From: Adiantum capillus-veneris
Taxonomy: Eukaryota > Streptophyta > Polypodiopsida > Polypodiales > Pteridaceae
Reading direction: 5' to 3'
DNA: 64,000 bases
NCBI GenBank assembly: GCA_014529385.2
Contig: CM043944.1
Span: 176,815,740 to 176,879,739, forward strand
Below the pieces are notes generated by a model, which saw only the letters and a program-made list of their open reading frames with translations, was not told the origin of the DNA and ran no database searches. Numbering within the stretch: the stretch's first letter is position 1; the number at the start of each line of letters is the position of its first letter. A program made the translations under genes and the position numbers. Of this stretch, positions 34,522-46,011 are shown in pieces.

Positions 34522-35280
34522 ATGGGTGATCATCATCCGCAGCAGCAAGGTATTCCTTTTGATCCCGCTACAATGAAAATTTTTCAAGAATTTGCCTTGT
34601 TTATGCAACAACAACATGCTAAAGAAAGAAGAGAAGTGTCAGCAACCAAAGCTATTCAAGCAGTGGTGCATAAAATAGATCAGTTTAATGGGAAAGATGT
34701 GACAAAGTATCTTCGTGGCTATGTAAAGGAGATGGAGTTGCATCATGTGCCAGAAGATGAGATGCTCCAAAGCTTTGATCTTGTTGTGACTCCTGAGATT
34801 AGAGAGCATGTGAGAGGAATCAGTAATGAGCATGGAAGAAATTGGGAGGAGTTCAAGCTAGCGATGAAGGAGGAGTATTTCATCGAGGACTCTGAGAGAG
34901 TAACAAAGATAACTTTCCTGGAGTGGGTAGCTAAGCCGAAGGAGGGGCTCTCTCCAACAGAGCTACTCAGGGAGTTTGAGTGACGATATGCTCAACTTAC
35001 AAGGATAGAGAAGGCCACACTTGACTCAGAAAAGACAGAGCTCTTCTTACAAGCAAAAGGAAAGGAGCTCCAGGAGCAATTGGAGCTACTTCTTGAGGAC
35101 AAAGATGCTGAGCAGGGACTGAAGACAGATTGGAATGAAGTTGAAGCTGCTGTTTCATTACTTTCCAAGCGCCAAAGGAGACGGGATAATATGGTTGCTG
35201 GTAGTGCACCATCTACCTCCACAACTTCTGAAAAGAGGGGCATGCTACAGTTCAAGTTTTGTCCGATTTGGTTGAGCTGA
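34522..35280 (+). pseudogene. Element F gag
   Basis: A frame of 153 codons from ATG 34,522, then TGA (34,981), then the same frame to the stop at 35,278. It reads DQFNGKDVTKYLRGYVKEME, LVVTPEIREHVRGIS, WEEFKLAMKEEYFIED and LLREFE-stop-RYAQLTRIEK, the pattern of plant retrotransposon Gag (a capsid-like helical domain), followed by a Glu/Lys-rich likely coiled coil. No zinc knuckle or pol follows: the sequence ends in unrelated DNA before element G. One stop in 253 codons suggests fairly recent decay. Confidence 0.7.
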
Positions 35281-35765
35281 CAGGCCGCTATGGTCAATTT
35301 TTTCTCGTAGGACTTCGTGCACTGCTCGGATTCTAGGGTTTTTTCCTTAGGGTTAGACTAGCTATCGGCCATATAGAATGGATCATTGACAATTATAGAA
35401 CTTACCCCTCTCATGTGAAACGATGCTGTAAATGGGCGACTGTGGACTCCGAAAATCGCACGCAAAGAAGGTCAAAAAGCTCTCTCTCCAAGGGCAACAA
35501 GTGGAAATGAGGTGATTTTAGACTACTCTAGATATTTATACTCGGACTTCCCGAACGATTTTTCCCAAATTCCCCTGTTAGTTCCACTAGGCCGTGAAAT
35601 CTATGTTAGACTAAAAAATTTTCTTAATCGGATTCCTACAGCTCATTCTGCAAGAATTCTGCAAAAGTAGGTCTTAGCACCTAATTTAGGCTTCCCGCTT
35701 CCATTTGCCGATTTGATTGAAATTTTTTGTGTCTGTCCACCTTGTCCTTCTGATCATCAGCGTAT
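35281..35765. other. Spacer between F gag and element G
   Basis: No coding frame or repeat recognised. It ends in the target-site copy CTTCA (35,766-35,770). Confidence 0.5.
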
Positions 35766-35770
35766 CTTCA

Positions 35771-35923
35771 TGTCAGGACACCGGCAAGGCCGGACTAGAA
35801 AAGGGCAAGGCCGTGCTAGGCACTGTGGAAAGGGAGTCAACCTAGGGCAAAGGGCCAAGGGCCATGCTATATAGTGGGTGGTTGGGAGGTGGACTCCTAG
35901 GTTCTAGTTCCCCTTGTCTAACA
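35771..35923 (+). repeat. Element G 5' LTR
   Basis: TGTCAGGACACCGGC to CCTTGTCTAACA, 153 bp; contains GCTATATAGTGG, a possible TATA box near 35,866-35,875, and GCAAGGCCGG/GCAAGGCCGT words. Confidence 0.95.
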
Positions 35924-35924
35924 T

Positions 35925-35936
35925 TGGTATCAGAGC
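35925..35936 (+). promoter_or_regulatory. Element G primer binding site (tRNA-iMet)
   Basis: TGGTATCAGAGC, the standard plant PBS complementary to the 3' end of initiator tRNA-Met, one base after the LTR. Confidence 0.95.
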
Positions 35937-35994
35937 TAGGGGGAGAAGCCATGGAGAAAGGGGGAAGGAGATCGATCGATTGATTGCGTGAGCA

Positions 35995-36104
<110 letters not shown>

Positions 36105-36230
36105 GCAGTCTTGGAACTCGTGGAAATCGTGGACATGGCCCCTTGAAGAGACGAAGCCGAAGAGGACGAAGTGGATGCGGGCACAGGGTTGTGGGAGCGA
36201 CTGCTTGCAATGGAGTGGGAGCCTGGATAG

Positions 36231-36344
36231 GCCAAGCAATGCGGGCATGAGCCCTTACACTCGGGAAGCGGTCTAAGTCGACCTGCAGCCAAGCAACGTG
36301 GGCATGAGCCCTTACACTCAAGAAGCGGTCGAAGTCGACCTGCA
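36231..36344. repeat. 57-bp tandem duplication
   Basis: Units 36,231-36,287 and 36,288-36,344, each starting GCCAAGCAA and ending GTCGACCTGCA, with about five differences. Length 57 keeps the reading frame, so the opposite-strand frame shows a protein repeat (LQVDLDRF), but I see no gene. Confidence 0.95.
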
Positions 36345-38492
36345 AGAAATTGCACCGCGATTGGCTTGTTGAGATCGCCCGGGCCTGCTGGTAACTATTC
36401 GACACAGGAGCTCGCTCTAGTTCGGCCTGTAGTGACGAACTTCACATGATCTACATCGGCGCACTCTGGGGGCGCCATCCTGCTGTGGTTGTTTATTTTT
36501 GTTCATATAATTTTTTTTGTTCACAGTGGGCACCCTAAGGCCACCCTAAGGGGCTTGTCCCACCGCAGGAAAGAATCCACCTCCACTCGACAAAGGAGGG
36601 CCCTCATGACTGCAAGCAAAGGGGCTATTGCAAAACCATGAGGCTATGGAGCGTGCACAAACGCTGTATTTTTCACAGATCGGACTGCATGCAGCATGCA
36701 TGTTCGCATGTGGCCATGCAATTGCTTACAAAAGTATATGCACACAAAAAGCCGTGAATTTATTCTGGTGGAGTACTTTAATAATGAAGAAAGATAGCAT
36801 GGCTATGTTTACGATCAATTATCGCTCTTCACTATGAGTTTCACAGAAGGCACGGCATTCCGAGAGAAGCCTTGCAACCAACCTCCATGCGAGTACATGA
36901 GGGCAAGACAAGCTTCAAGTTTCAACATGGGTTGCAAGGATCATGGAAAAAGCTACCACATCGGCCATGCGGCTAGCAAGGTCAGTCGACACGTCAATAA
37001 TGAGGTATGCATTTGTTTTTTTAAATTGTTTGGCAAATTTGTTCGAACATGATGAATGATTCTTGTCCTAGCAAGGCTGTTGTACAGGTTATCAATATCC
37101 ATTCATTTGCGTGGTTTTGCTAGCATGAATGATCATCATTTTCACATGCAACTGATTTATATGTGTGCTACATGGTTGCTTTGAAATTTACATAAAATTT
37201 TGGGTAAGCAAGGCTTGCATTGCCTTCTTACAAGGCTCACATGCAATCGAGGGGAGTACACTTAAGGCACTCCGAGCACAAGCACATCTTGTGACAATTA
37301 TTTTAAGCATTACAATTTTATTGTATACCAAGGACCAATGATTCAAATACTCATTCGACTCAAGCATGGCTTGAGTACCTACCGCCTTGATCTGAAGCAC
37401 GGCTCATCAGCGGTTTAATTTGATGATCAAGCATAGCAAATTTGCAAATTTTTAGTATCTCAAGGAGACATGCACAACCTATTTTTGGACTTGTTAAAGG
37501 TAGCAAGTTTCTCGGCATGGCCGACTCCTTCTTCCTATTTCTTGCAGCTGACAGAGGATGCATCCCACACAAAGTACTGGTCAATTTCTATTGAAATTGC
37601 TAAACAAGGTCGATCCTTTTTGTTATGATATTTGAAGTCACATCCGTTGGCTATCAGCACAAACATATTTATGTGAAGCAAGGCTTCAATTTACAACTCT
37701 TTCATTAAGTTGTTTCCTGTTTGGGGTATGCTATGAGCACACGCCCTTGGGAAAGTTCTCCCTATGCCTGTAGGATATTTTCGGTCAACTTTCTCTCACG
37801 GCCCAGAGAGGTTTATGATCTACATTGGAGCGAGCTTTTCTTTCAACATCTCCAGGCACCTGGTTACAGCAGGATGACCAGGTTAGACCATATTCAATTT
37901 TGTTTATTTTTCCATGTTTATACATTTCATTTGGAAAATATTATCGGTTCTGTAAAGCAAAGTGCTTTGACAATTTTACATGAAGCAAGGCTTTTCCTTG
38001 GTGCCAAGGTACTTGGAATCACGCGAAAGGGCACACATGTCTGAAAAAACTGGAAAAATAGGGTATCTCACCTCACAGAATCCCTACCAGTTTAGACTGT
38101 GCAAGGCACTAATGGTTTTGGCTCTCACGTTTCAGGCTATCTCGCTTCCGCTATCACACTAGACACTCTGTCACTGACAAACTAAGTTCTCGATTGTTTA
38201 AATTTATGGTTGCTGTCAACACACAATACCACTAAATGGAACCTAAATCTAGGACTTCTTTCACAGGCAAAGTGCCATATTAAGTCATTTGTGTCTAGTC
38301 ACAACCCCTACATGGTAAGTGGGTCAAGCTGTGGCTTGTGTTTGTTGTTTCCTCTCTTGATGAGAGAGTTATACAGGTAAATTGCTGCATGCTTATAGAA
38401 TAAGATGCAAGTTAGGCATCAGATGTGGCAGAGCACATAGATTGGGCACAATATATACAAACTCGTCAATTAAGGAAAGTTCCTCAGCCTAG

Positions 38493-38495
<3 letters not shown>
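36345..38495. other. Element G interior, no gene recognised
   Basis: Only short frames. Splice-like signals are scattered (TTTCTTGCAG near 37,540; TTCTTTCACAG at 38,256-38,266 followed after 48 bases by CATG|GTAAGT). The word AGCAAGGC recurs (37,070, 37,204, 37,674, 37,983). Confidence 0.5.

Positions 38496-38582
<87 letters not shown>
38496..38582. repeat. (TC)n microsatellite
   Basis: About 43 uninterrupted units in element G, followed by TTATTTCTCTTGCAG, so it forms part of a long pyrimidine stretch ending in a splice-acceptor-like CAG. Confidence 0.98.
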
Positions 38583-38587
<5 letters not shown>

Positions 38588-41008
38588 CTCTTGCAGAATA
38601 ATGCAAACTTTTTAAGACGCTTTTGATACATGTTTTGTTTGGGAGTCAGCCTGTGCCAAGGTGCTCTAAATCTCAGCTACAAATCGGGCAAGATGCCCTC
38701 TACATTAGTCTTCATCGTTTTGTCGATTGAACACTAATTGCCATGAGGACTATGAGCCACACACGCTGGCTAAGAGTCACTGTCAGATCTCGGGTACGAC
38801 CCAACTGTTGGAATTCCTTGGGTGCTTGTTCTTAAGATTGAACAGATCTATCCCATGGAGTTTCCATTTTTGTTAATGGCCAAGCAAGATCTTGCCATTG
38901 CAGATCTTTTGGGTATTTTATATGCACTACGTGTTTTTAGTGCGACACTTGAATTGAGTTTTTGATAAACCTAAACTAACATCAGCTGATCTCTACCACG
39001 GAGTATAGATGCAAAAAACGATTGAGATATCATGGCGGTCCATAAGAGCTACACTTTACACTTATGTGGATCTCTTGCTCTCTCTATAGCACTACGAGTG
39101 TCTCTGGATGCATTGTTTTGGGGTAAGACCCCGCGGGTGCTTACTAAATCACCCCATATTCATGGAGGATCACAATTGATCTATTCCCGTTATATTTTCA
39201 AGGAGATAAGTGTGCAATATACCATGTTGTAGCAAAAGAATTCACCTTCTCAAGTTGATTCCAAACATTCTGTACACGGTTGACTATGTTGGTTACCATT
39301 ACCTACTAGTCGAGCAGTTTCTACAAAGGGTCTTACCAAAGGGTTTGACTACGTAGATTCTAATAGAAGGGTTTGGATTGGAAAGGCAACACCTAGTTTT
39401 CAGTGCAATGTTGCTTGTTTTTTCACAGCTGGAAAAGTGTTCCTCTGTATTTGAATACGGGTAAGTAAACATTCAGTGCAATCTCCAGGTACGCATCTAT
39501 TGATTTGGTTTTATTCCAGTTTTTAGTATGCCTTTCTTGGTTTTTCAAGTCGTTTAAATATGCTTGAATATTTCAGGGCCATGCCAAGGGCATGTCGATC
39601 GAAACAAGTATTTTGGGCCGTACTGTCCACTATCATTATGTTGTTATGAACCCACTTGTCGGGTTCGATTTGGCACATGTTGTCACATGGGATACAACAT
39701 GGTCTAGGGACTCAAGAAGTTTGGTTCAGCCAGTGTGGAGAAAGGCTAATGAGGATCCCTCTCACTCCCGTCGTAGAGTGTTTGCAGTTATCTCCACACA
39801 CAAGTACATCTTGTACTTGTAGGATGTTATTTTTCCAGACATCCTTAGTTGAGACCTATTCCACATGTGGTGAGTATGAGTCTCTGGGACTGACACTGGC
39901 GCCACTATTTCAAATACGTGTCACGACAAAGTCCCGAGGTGCTGGTCAAATTTATTTTCTAGACCATTTTCAGCATGACGTATCAGGAGAAATTTCAGTG
40001 GCCAAAAATTGTCGGATACTTAGAATGACTTGTCCAGCTACAAATATTGCTAAACAACATTATAGATGGTCACTTATACATATAGCAAGGCTATAAGTGG
40101 TTAATGAAAAAGTTTCATTGTCTGTACCTAAAAGTGATCAATGTTTCACCTTCTATTATGATTTAGACGTTTCAGCAAGGCTTGCAAAAGATTGCAAACT
40201 GAAAGTATTTAGTTTCAAAACTATTTACATTCCTTTTTAATGTGTGCTAGGCGCATCACATTTGCCATAAGTATTGGCAAGGATCACCATGGATATACAA
40301 GTTTGGATCTTTTTTTTGCTAAATGCATGCACACTAGGTGTTATGGGCCCTAGTGTTTAGCAAAGGCTGATTTAAAATGGCATGCATATTCCTCAAGTTG
40401 TTGCTTATGAAGCATTTTTGCACTCTATGTGCTGTATCTCAATGAGTTTACTTTTTGGTCTACCAATCACCAAGAGAGGTCATGGCTCGGTTTGGCTGCT
40501 TGTGGATTTTTCAAGTTAACCATGATGGTTATTCTGAATATTGTTGCTTCCTCAACAATGGTGTACACTATTGTGATTCCCTGTTTACCAATCGTCTGGG
40601 AAGAAGTCTGTACAGTGTGGGGGAAACACACCTCAGTACTATCAGTATCCAAGGGGATAGGCAGATTACAAAGTGTAATCTTGGGCTAAAGGATATGCAA
40701 AGTGCCTACATTAGCACCAAGCAATCCAATTAATAAGCATTTATCACTGTTTACTTACTATTAGTTAACGCGTGTTGCGACTAGGTAGTCTCTTCATGTA
40801 TAAGTCAGGTTCTTAACCTTGAACACTCGTTAGGGTGGGGTTTTTTACTGATGATGAAATTTGGGAACAAGTCAAGGACTCAAGTCAAGGACTTAAACTT
40901 GGTTGATGAGGCATGTTAGCAAGTTACTTTCATGGAAAGTGAAAAGAGGTACTCTTTAGGGTACATCTTTGTGTGATAAATCATTTTGCATACTCATGTG
41001 TGTTCTAA
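38583..41008. other. Element G interior, right part
   Basis: No recognisable domain. The longest frame (39,656-40,096, 146 codons) has no motif. A 32-base segment at 39,429-39,460 lies between TTTTTTCACAG and GTAAGT, like a tiny exon. Confidence 0.5.
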
Positions 41009-41246
41009 ATGGAGTCTACACACTATGATTGGATAGGAATTGGTAACACAAGATGGTTGCAAATGGACAACAATGTGAAAAATCGAGAAGTTACTTTGGT
41101 TTCATTGAACCTCTTGTTGAACTGTGTTCCGGTCAACCAAACAACTGGATCCATGAAGGATTCCACTTGGGAAAACATTCGTGTTCTTAAGAAGAAGTTC
41201 CCCACTTTTGTTTTCAAGGACGAAAACTCTCTTAAGGGGGGAGTAA
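41009..41246 (+). pseudogene. Pol C-terminal remnant of element G
   Basis: The frame ends STWENIRVLKKKFPTFVFKD, ENSLKGG. 'Ser-Thr-Trp-Glu ... Phe-Pro-x-Phe ... Glu-Asp/Asn ... Gly-Gly' is the familiar end of plant gypsy pol just before the 3' LTR. Its stop (TAA 41,261) lies inside the LTR. It shows that G derives from a gypsy element whose pol has been lost or replaced. Confidence 0.6.
41234..41243 (+). other. Element G polypurine tract
   Basis: AAGGGGGGAG, three bases before the 3' LTR. Confidence 0.85.
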
Positions 41247-41397
41247 TGTCAGGACACCGGTAAGGCCGGACTAGACAAGGGCAAGGCGGGCTAGGCAGTG
41301 TGAAAGGGAGTCCAACTAGGGCAAAGGGCCAAGGGCCATGCTATATAGTGGGTGGTTGGGAGGTGGACTCCTAGGTTCTAGTTCCCCTTATCTAACA
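41247..41397 (+). repeat. Element G 3' LTR
   Basis: TGTCAGGACACCGGT to CCTTATCTAACA, 151 bp, followed by CTTCA. Confidence 0.95.
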
Positions 41398-41569
41398 CTT
41401 CAATTTTTCCATCTAAGCGCAATTGCTATTTATTATTACTTTTAAACCTGTTTATTGAAAAAATTAAAGGAAATAAAAAATGCGTTAAAAAAGCAAAGTG
41501 AAAAATCAATAATTAGAAAAATCCAATGAGAAAGACAGCTTTATTGTTTTTTGTTGAATTTCTCCATTT

Positions 41570-42060
41570 TTAAGTCCCAATATCAATAAAAATGATGAAA
41601 AATAACTCATTGATTGATGGAGAAGATTGATTGCTTCGTGGTTTGCTCTGTTGGTAACCTCCTTTCCATTCCTCCTTGCTTGGTGCAATTGGAACAATGA
41701 GTTGTCCCCCTTTAGGTGATAGCTTGAGCTGATTTGTACCCCAATCTGGTACTGCATTGTACATCCGCATCCATGAGATCCAAGAATCATTTTTTCATTC
41801 ATGTGTTCATCTGGTGAGCATAAAAATTTATGAGGGGCATGAACATCCATGTACTATCATATTTAAGTTGACTACTCCCAATGTTGGTGTTGGGTTCTTG
41901 CTGCATCCTTTAATAGTTGCTATTCCTGCTGTCAAAGCTTTATTGTACGTGGAATAATTGACTGCAGTTACTCGAGCTCCTGTGTCAACCAATGCATTTG
42001 TTCTATGATTGTTCAGATGTACTTTGATGCGAAGGTCCATTCCATCTAACCATTCATCCT
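41570..42060 (-). pseudogene. C2 post-integrase retropepsin-like domain
   Basis: The frame reads TNALVDTGARVTAVNYSTYN, then IKGCSKNPTPTLGVVNLN, then MNEKMILG and, after a one-base shift, SWMRMYNAVPDWGTNQLKLS. This has the retropepsin start (Asp-Thr-Gly-Ala) and end (Ile-Leu-Gly ... Trp ... Tyr-Asn ... Asp-Trp), so it is a complete aspartic-protease-type fold about 110 residues long. It follows the integrase GPY/F module by about 100 codons in the same orientation. Copy C1 shows the same domain in the same place. The DTGA is intact; the domain is broken only by the late frameshift and a stop. Role unknown: it could add a second cleavage activity or bind a partner. Confidence 0.75.
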
Positions 42061-42560
42061 GTTGACACGCATCTTTATGTAATTCCCATTGTCAGTCATC
42101 TAGTTCCAGAGTGTTGATGGGAATACATATTTGTTGGTTTCTAAGAGCAGCTTTTCTTTTAAGTACTCAAAGTTGAGCTTCTTCTTGGGCTTCATCAATA
42201 ACCTGTTGTCATTTTATCTTTTGTTGCTTTGCTGCATGCATCCTTTCTAGCAATTCATTGGTTAGTGGCAAATTGTACTTCTTTAAACGGCATTTATTAA
42301 TCCAATTAGCCATTGGTTCACCATCTAGGGTCGATAACTTAATTGCTCCACTTGGAGATACATCTTCAATGATAAATGGTCCCTTTCCCTTTTTCTTAAA
42401 CTTGAGAATGTGTTGCTTAAGGGAATAGACTGAAACTAACTCCCCTTTTTTGAATATTTTTGTAATTAGGTGGGAATCAAAAAAATTATTTTGTTTCCAC
42501 TTTTGTGCATAGATGTGAGATACAGCAGTTAGCCTTTTCTCATCAAGCTTTTCTATATCT
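42061..42560 (-). pseudogene. C2 integrase GPY/F module and linker
   Basis: KKKGKGPFIIEDVSPSGAIK and LSTLDGEPMANWINKC are a Ty3/gypsy GPY/F-type C-terminal module, which contributes to multimerisation and targeting. A charged, probably helical linker (NELLERMHAAKQQKIK, EAQEEAQLRVLKRK) runs on to the second protease. Two stops interrupt it. Confidence 0.75.
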
Positions 42561-43432
42561 TCAAGCCTCTTTGACAGTTTGTGTTCCAGTCCACTCGAGA
42601 TCCTTTGCTACCCTTAGTGTCGGCAATAGAAATACTATTGGCAATATGGCATCAAGACCATAAACAAGGTTAAAGGGTGTAGCATTTAAAGCTGTTTTGA
42701 ATGAAACCCGATAGGCCCATAGAGCAGCATGGAGATTCATTTCCCAATCTGTCCTTCCTGAACTAACCACTTTAGTCAATATCGAGCTAAGAATTTTATT
42801 CGTATGCTCAGCTTGTCCATTTGCTTGTGAGTGATAGGGAGCCGATTTGTTATGGATGACCATAAATTCATTAAGCAAATACTCAATTATCTCATTGAGG
42901 AAATGAGTTCCCCTATCAGTGTCAATTTCTATTGGCAGTCCATATCTTGTGAACATGTACTCATATAAGAATGTGATGGTGGTTCTGGCATCATTCTTTT
43001 GAGTTGCTTTAGCCTCGGTCCACTTGGTCAAATAGTCCGAAGCTACAATGATATATTGAGCTTGGGTTCTATAAGCAGGTGGCTGTATTGGCCCAACAAA
43101 GTTAAACCCCATTTTGCAAAGGCTCTAGACCCCATCATTGGTCTTAGAGGCATGCTATCTACATGGGTTGTCATTTTACCTTGTTGACATGCATCACACC
43201 TTCGAACATATTCTTTGGTATCTACAAAAAGTGTTGGCCACCATATGCCTGCCATTAAGATTTCTCTTGTGGTGGTCTCACTAGAAAAGTGACCTCCAGC
43301 TAATCCAACATGTGCTTGTTCTATAATGGGAATGTACTCGTCTTCATTTGCACAAAGACACAAATGTTGATTCTTCCCTATCCGATACAATTGGTTTCCA
43401 ATAAGAGCATAGTCTCTTGCTTTTTTTTTCAA
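42561..43432 (-). pseudogene. C2 integrase zinc-binding and catalytic core
   Basis: HHCC region: EQAHVGLAGGHFSSETTTRE and RCDACQQGKM. Core: IIVASDYLTKWTEAKA, IEIDTDRGTHFLNEI and NGQAEHTNKILSSI, keeping the D, D and E positions. It then reads FKTALNATPFNLVYGLDAIL. The HHCC and core frames differ by one indel near 43,100. The triad looks functional, unlike in element A. Confidence 0.9.
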
Positions 43433-43823
43433 TTGCTCTTTGACGACGTTTACTCATATCCTCAGGAAATGTTTGGCACGGGTGATATTTGGAACAATGT
43501 CACATGAGGTATGGGTGCTTGTTTTTGACATTGAGGAAAAATTTTCACAAAAGAATGAACATCATGCCTCATAGTTGGCCAAAATACTCCAAGTCTCAAG
43601 CTCCATCACATAGTTTGGTCTTCCACAAAGTGAAGTCCTACTACGGTAATATGTGCTTTACCTAGGTATTGGATTTTCTCCTCAAGATTAATGCATAAAA
43701 GAAATATTCCATCTCAATTTCTTTTGCAAAACCTTCCAGCTAGTAATGGATACATAGCCAATTGATCAATTAATCTAGTTGTAATACAAAGTGGTATGTG
43801 TGAATCCACTTGAGCTATGGTCA

Positions 43824-44260
43824 TCAAGGATACCATGTTTTCGACCATCGAGGTATCATTTCCACGGAGAACAGATATGCATTTGGTAGATCATTGTCTA
43901 CTCCCTTAAGTGGTTCTCTTGAAACAATCCTTGACAAATGATCTGCTCTTTGATGAGTGGTGCCCTTTTTCACAACTACAATGAAATCAAATTCCAAAAC
44001 AATGATGAACCATCTCACTATTCTTCTGTGTTGCATGGCTTGTTGATCAAGTACCATAAGGCTTGGTGGTCCACAAAGAACACAAATTTGTTAGCTAATA
44101 GGTAATGTCTATACTTTTTCATGACATAGATCATTCCTCATCCTTCCCTTTTGGTCGCTATGTAGTCTTTCTCTGCCATATTCAACTGTCGGCTAGCATA
44201 AGAAATAGGAAAATCAATTTTCTCGTCTCTTGGTTGAGCTAGTATACACCCGATGGAAAA
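43824..44260 (-). pseudogene. C2 RNase H
   Basis: Frames include VDHQALWYLINKP-like remains, then QHRRIVRWFIIVLEFDFIVV and HQRADHLSRIVS, the end of a single retroviral-type RNase H (normally ... HxxADxLSR). The stretch 43,433-43,823 between here and the integrase holds the decayed connection region. Confidence 0.75.
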
Positions 44261-45395
44261 ATTGGAAGCATTTACGTTGTATGTGGGATATCTTATTTCA
44301 AGCTGGTGCTTTCAATATTGGAGCTAAGGTGAGAGATTGCTTAATCTTCATGAAGGATTCTTCACACTCATCAGTCCATTCAAAGTGTGTAATCAAGCTG
44401 TACATGGGTTTTGCAATTATAGCATACATGTAAGTGAATCCTCTGTAAAATCCACAATGTCCCATGAAGGCTTGAACCCCTTTGATTATTGTCGGTCTAG
44501 GCAAATCAACAATACATGAATTTATCTATATCAGTAGCTATGCCATTTTTAGACACTATATGTCCAAGAATTTTTCCTCGTCTGCCCATGAATGTGCACT
44601 TTTTAGGATTTAAGCAAATCCTATAAAGTCTACATTTTTCAAATAACTTTTTGAGGTGTTCAAAATGATCAGCCCAGATTGATGAATGTACACATAGATC
44701 ATCCATATATACTTCCAAGAAATTCCAAAGATATTCTTTAAAAGCATGGCTCATCAATCTTTGAAAGGTGGTAGGAACACTAGTTAACCCAAAAGGCATA
44801 ACCCGATAGGCAAAAATACCCCATTCAGTTGCAAAGACACTTTTATGCTAAACTTTGGGATCATCCAAAAGTTATTATATTTGGAAAATCCATCTAAAAA
44901 GCTGTAAAATTCTTTTCCTGCAACTCGTTATAAAACATGCTCAGTGATCGAAAGAGGAAAGTTGTCTCTAATGGTAGCTGCATTCACTTTCTTGAGATTG
45001 ACACACACTCTTAATTTTTCATTTTTCTTGGGTACTACCACAATTGGAGACACCCAATCTGTGTGTTCAATTTCATAAATTAATTTGGCTTCCTTTAGCT
45101 TTTCAATCTCTTCCTTGACTTTTTTGGCAAATGTTTCATTATATGTGTATGGACTTTGTCTGCTTGGTTTAGCATCATCTCTCATTGTTATGGTATGTTG
45201 ATAAATTTTTGGATCAACACCCTTGAGATCCTTATAAGAACAAGAAAAGATACCTCGGTATTCTTGCAGTAAGCTTAACAAAATCTCTTTTTCTTCTTTT
45301 GTCAGGTCATTTGCAATGTAGACAGGTCTAGGCTCTTCTCCTGGTTCAACCAGATTTTTTTTTTTTGCGTTTTCTAGGTCCTTCGTAGGACTCAC
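44261..45395 (-). pseudogene. C2 reverse transcriptase
   Basis: Blocks in order: IYEIEHTDWVSPIVVVPKKN and LRVCVNLKKVNAATIRDNFP (45,060 region), MPFGLTSVPTTFQRLMSHAF, LEVYMDDLCVHSSIWADHFE (YMDD intact), LNPKKCTFMGRRGKILGHIV, VQAFMGHCGFYRGFTYMYAI. Minus-strand DNA synthesis enzyme of Ty3/gypsy type. At least three frame breaks (about 44,504, 44,800-44,930). Confidence 0.9.
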
Positions 45396-46011
45396 CTTGC
45401 TTTTGTACTTCCCTGACAGGTTGTTCGACTATGAGTTTCCAGTCTTGGAGAGTATACTTCTTGAAATGGGATGGAACACTCACTACATCTTTACTATCCT
45501 CCTCAGTGGTTTCCATTTCCATTGTATATATCTCCTTTAGAGCTTTTTTCAAATCTTGATATTTCTTTTTCCGTTCAACTCGTGTCATGGTCGAGTTCTT
45601 TTCCTGGTGTTTTGGTTTTACTTGAGTTTCCTTTCTTTTTTTTCTCGATATTTTTGATATTTTTGGATTTTCATTTAAAGGATATCTGCCAATGATTTTG
45701 TTCTTGACACAATTATGTGCATCTATCTGCATTAGAAACTGTGTTCTACTGGAGACTAATGACATAGGTCTAGCTTTCAAGTTTCTCCTGTCTCTTTTTC
45801 TTCTATACCATTTTTTGTCTTCTTGGTTTCTGATTTGGAAAGTCAAAAAACTTTTCCTCCCCTCCTTTCATGAGTATTTTAGCTCTCACATGTTCTTTTC
45901 TGACCCCGAATCATCTGAGGTAGTTGAACGTTCTTCTAACTCATCTGTTGCATCATAGTAGAGGTCTAGAAAGACTTGTTGAGCTTTCATCAAGTCCTTG
46001 GATTCTTGAAT
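45396..46011 (-). pseudogene. C2 Lys/Glu-rich spacer between protease and RT
   Basis: Highly charged frame (RKKYQDLKKALKEIYTMEME and similar) with likely coiled coil. No catalytic motif. Confidence 0.5.

Noticed and set aside
40429-40733. Gene in element G interior
   Set aside because: Two overlapping short frames without motif or splice support.
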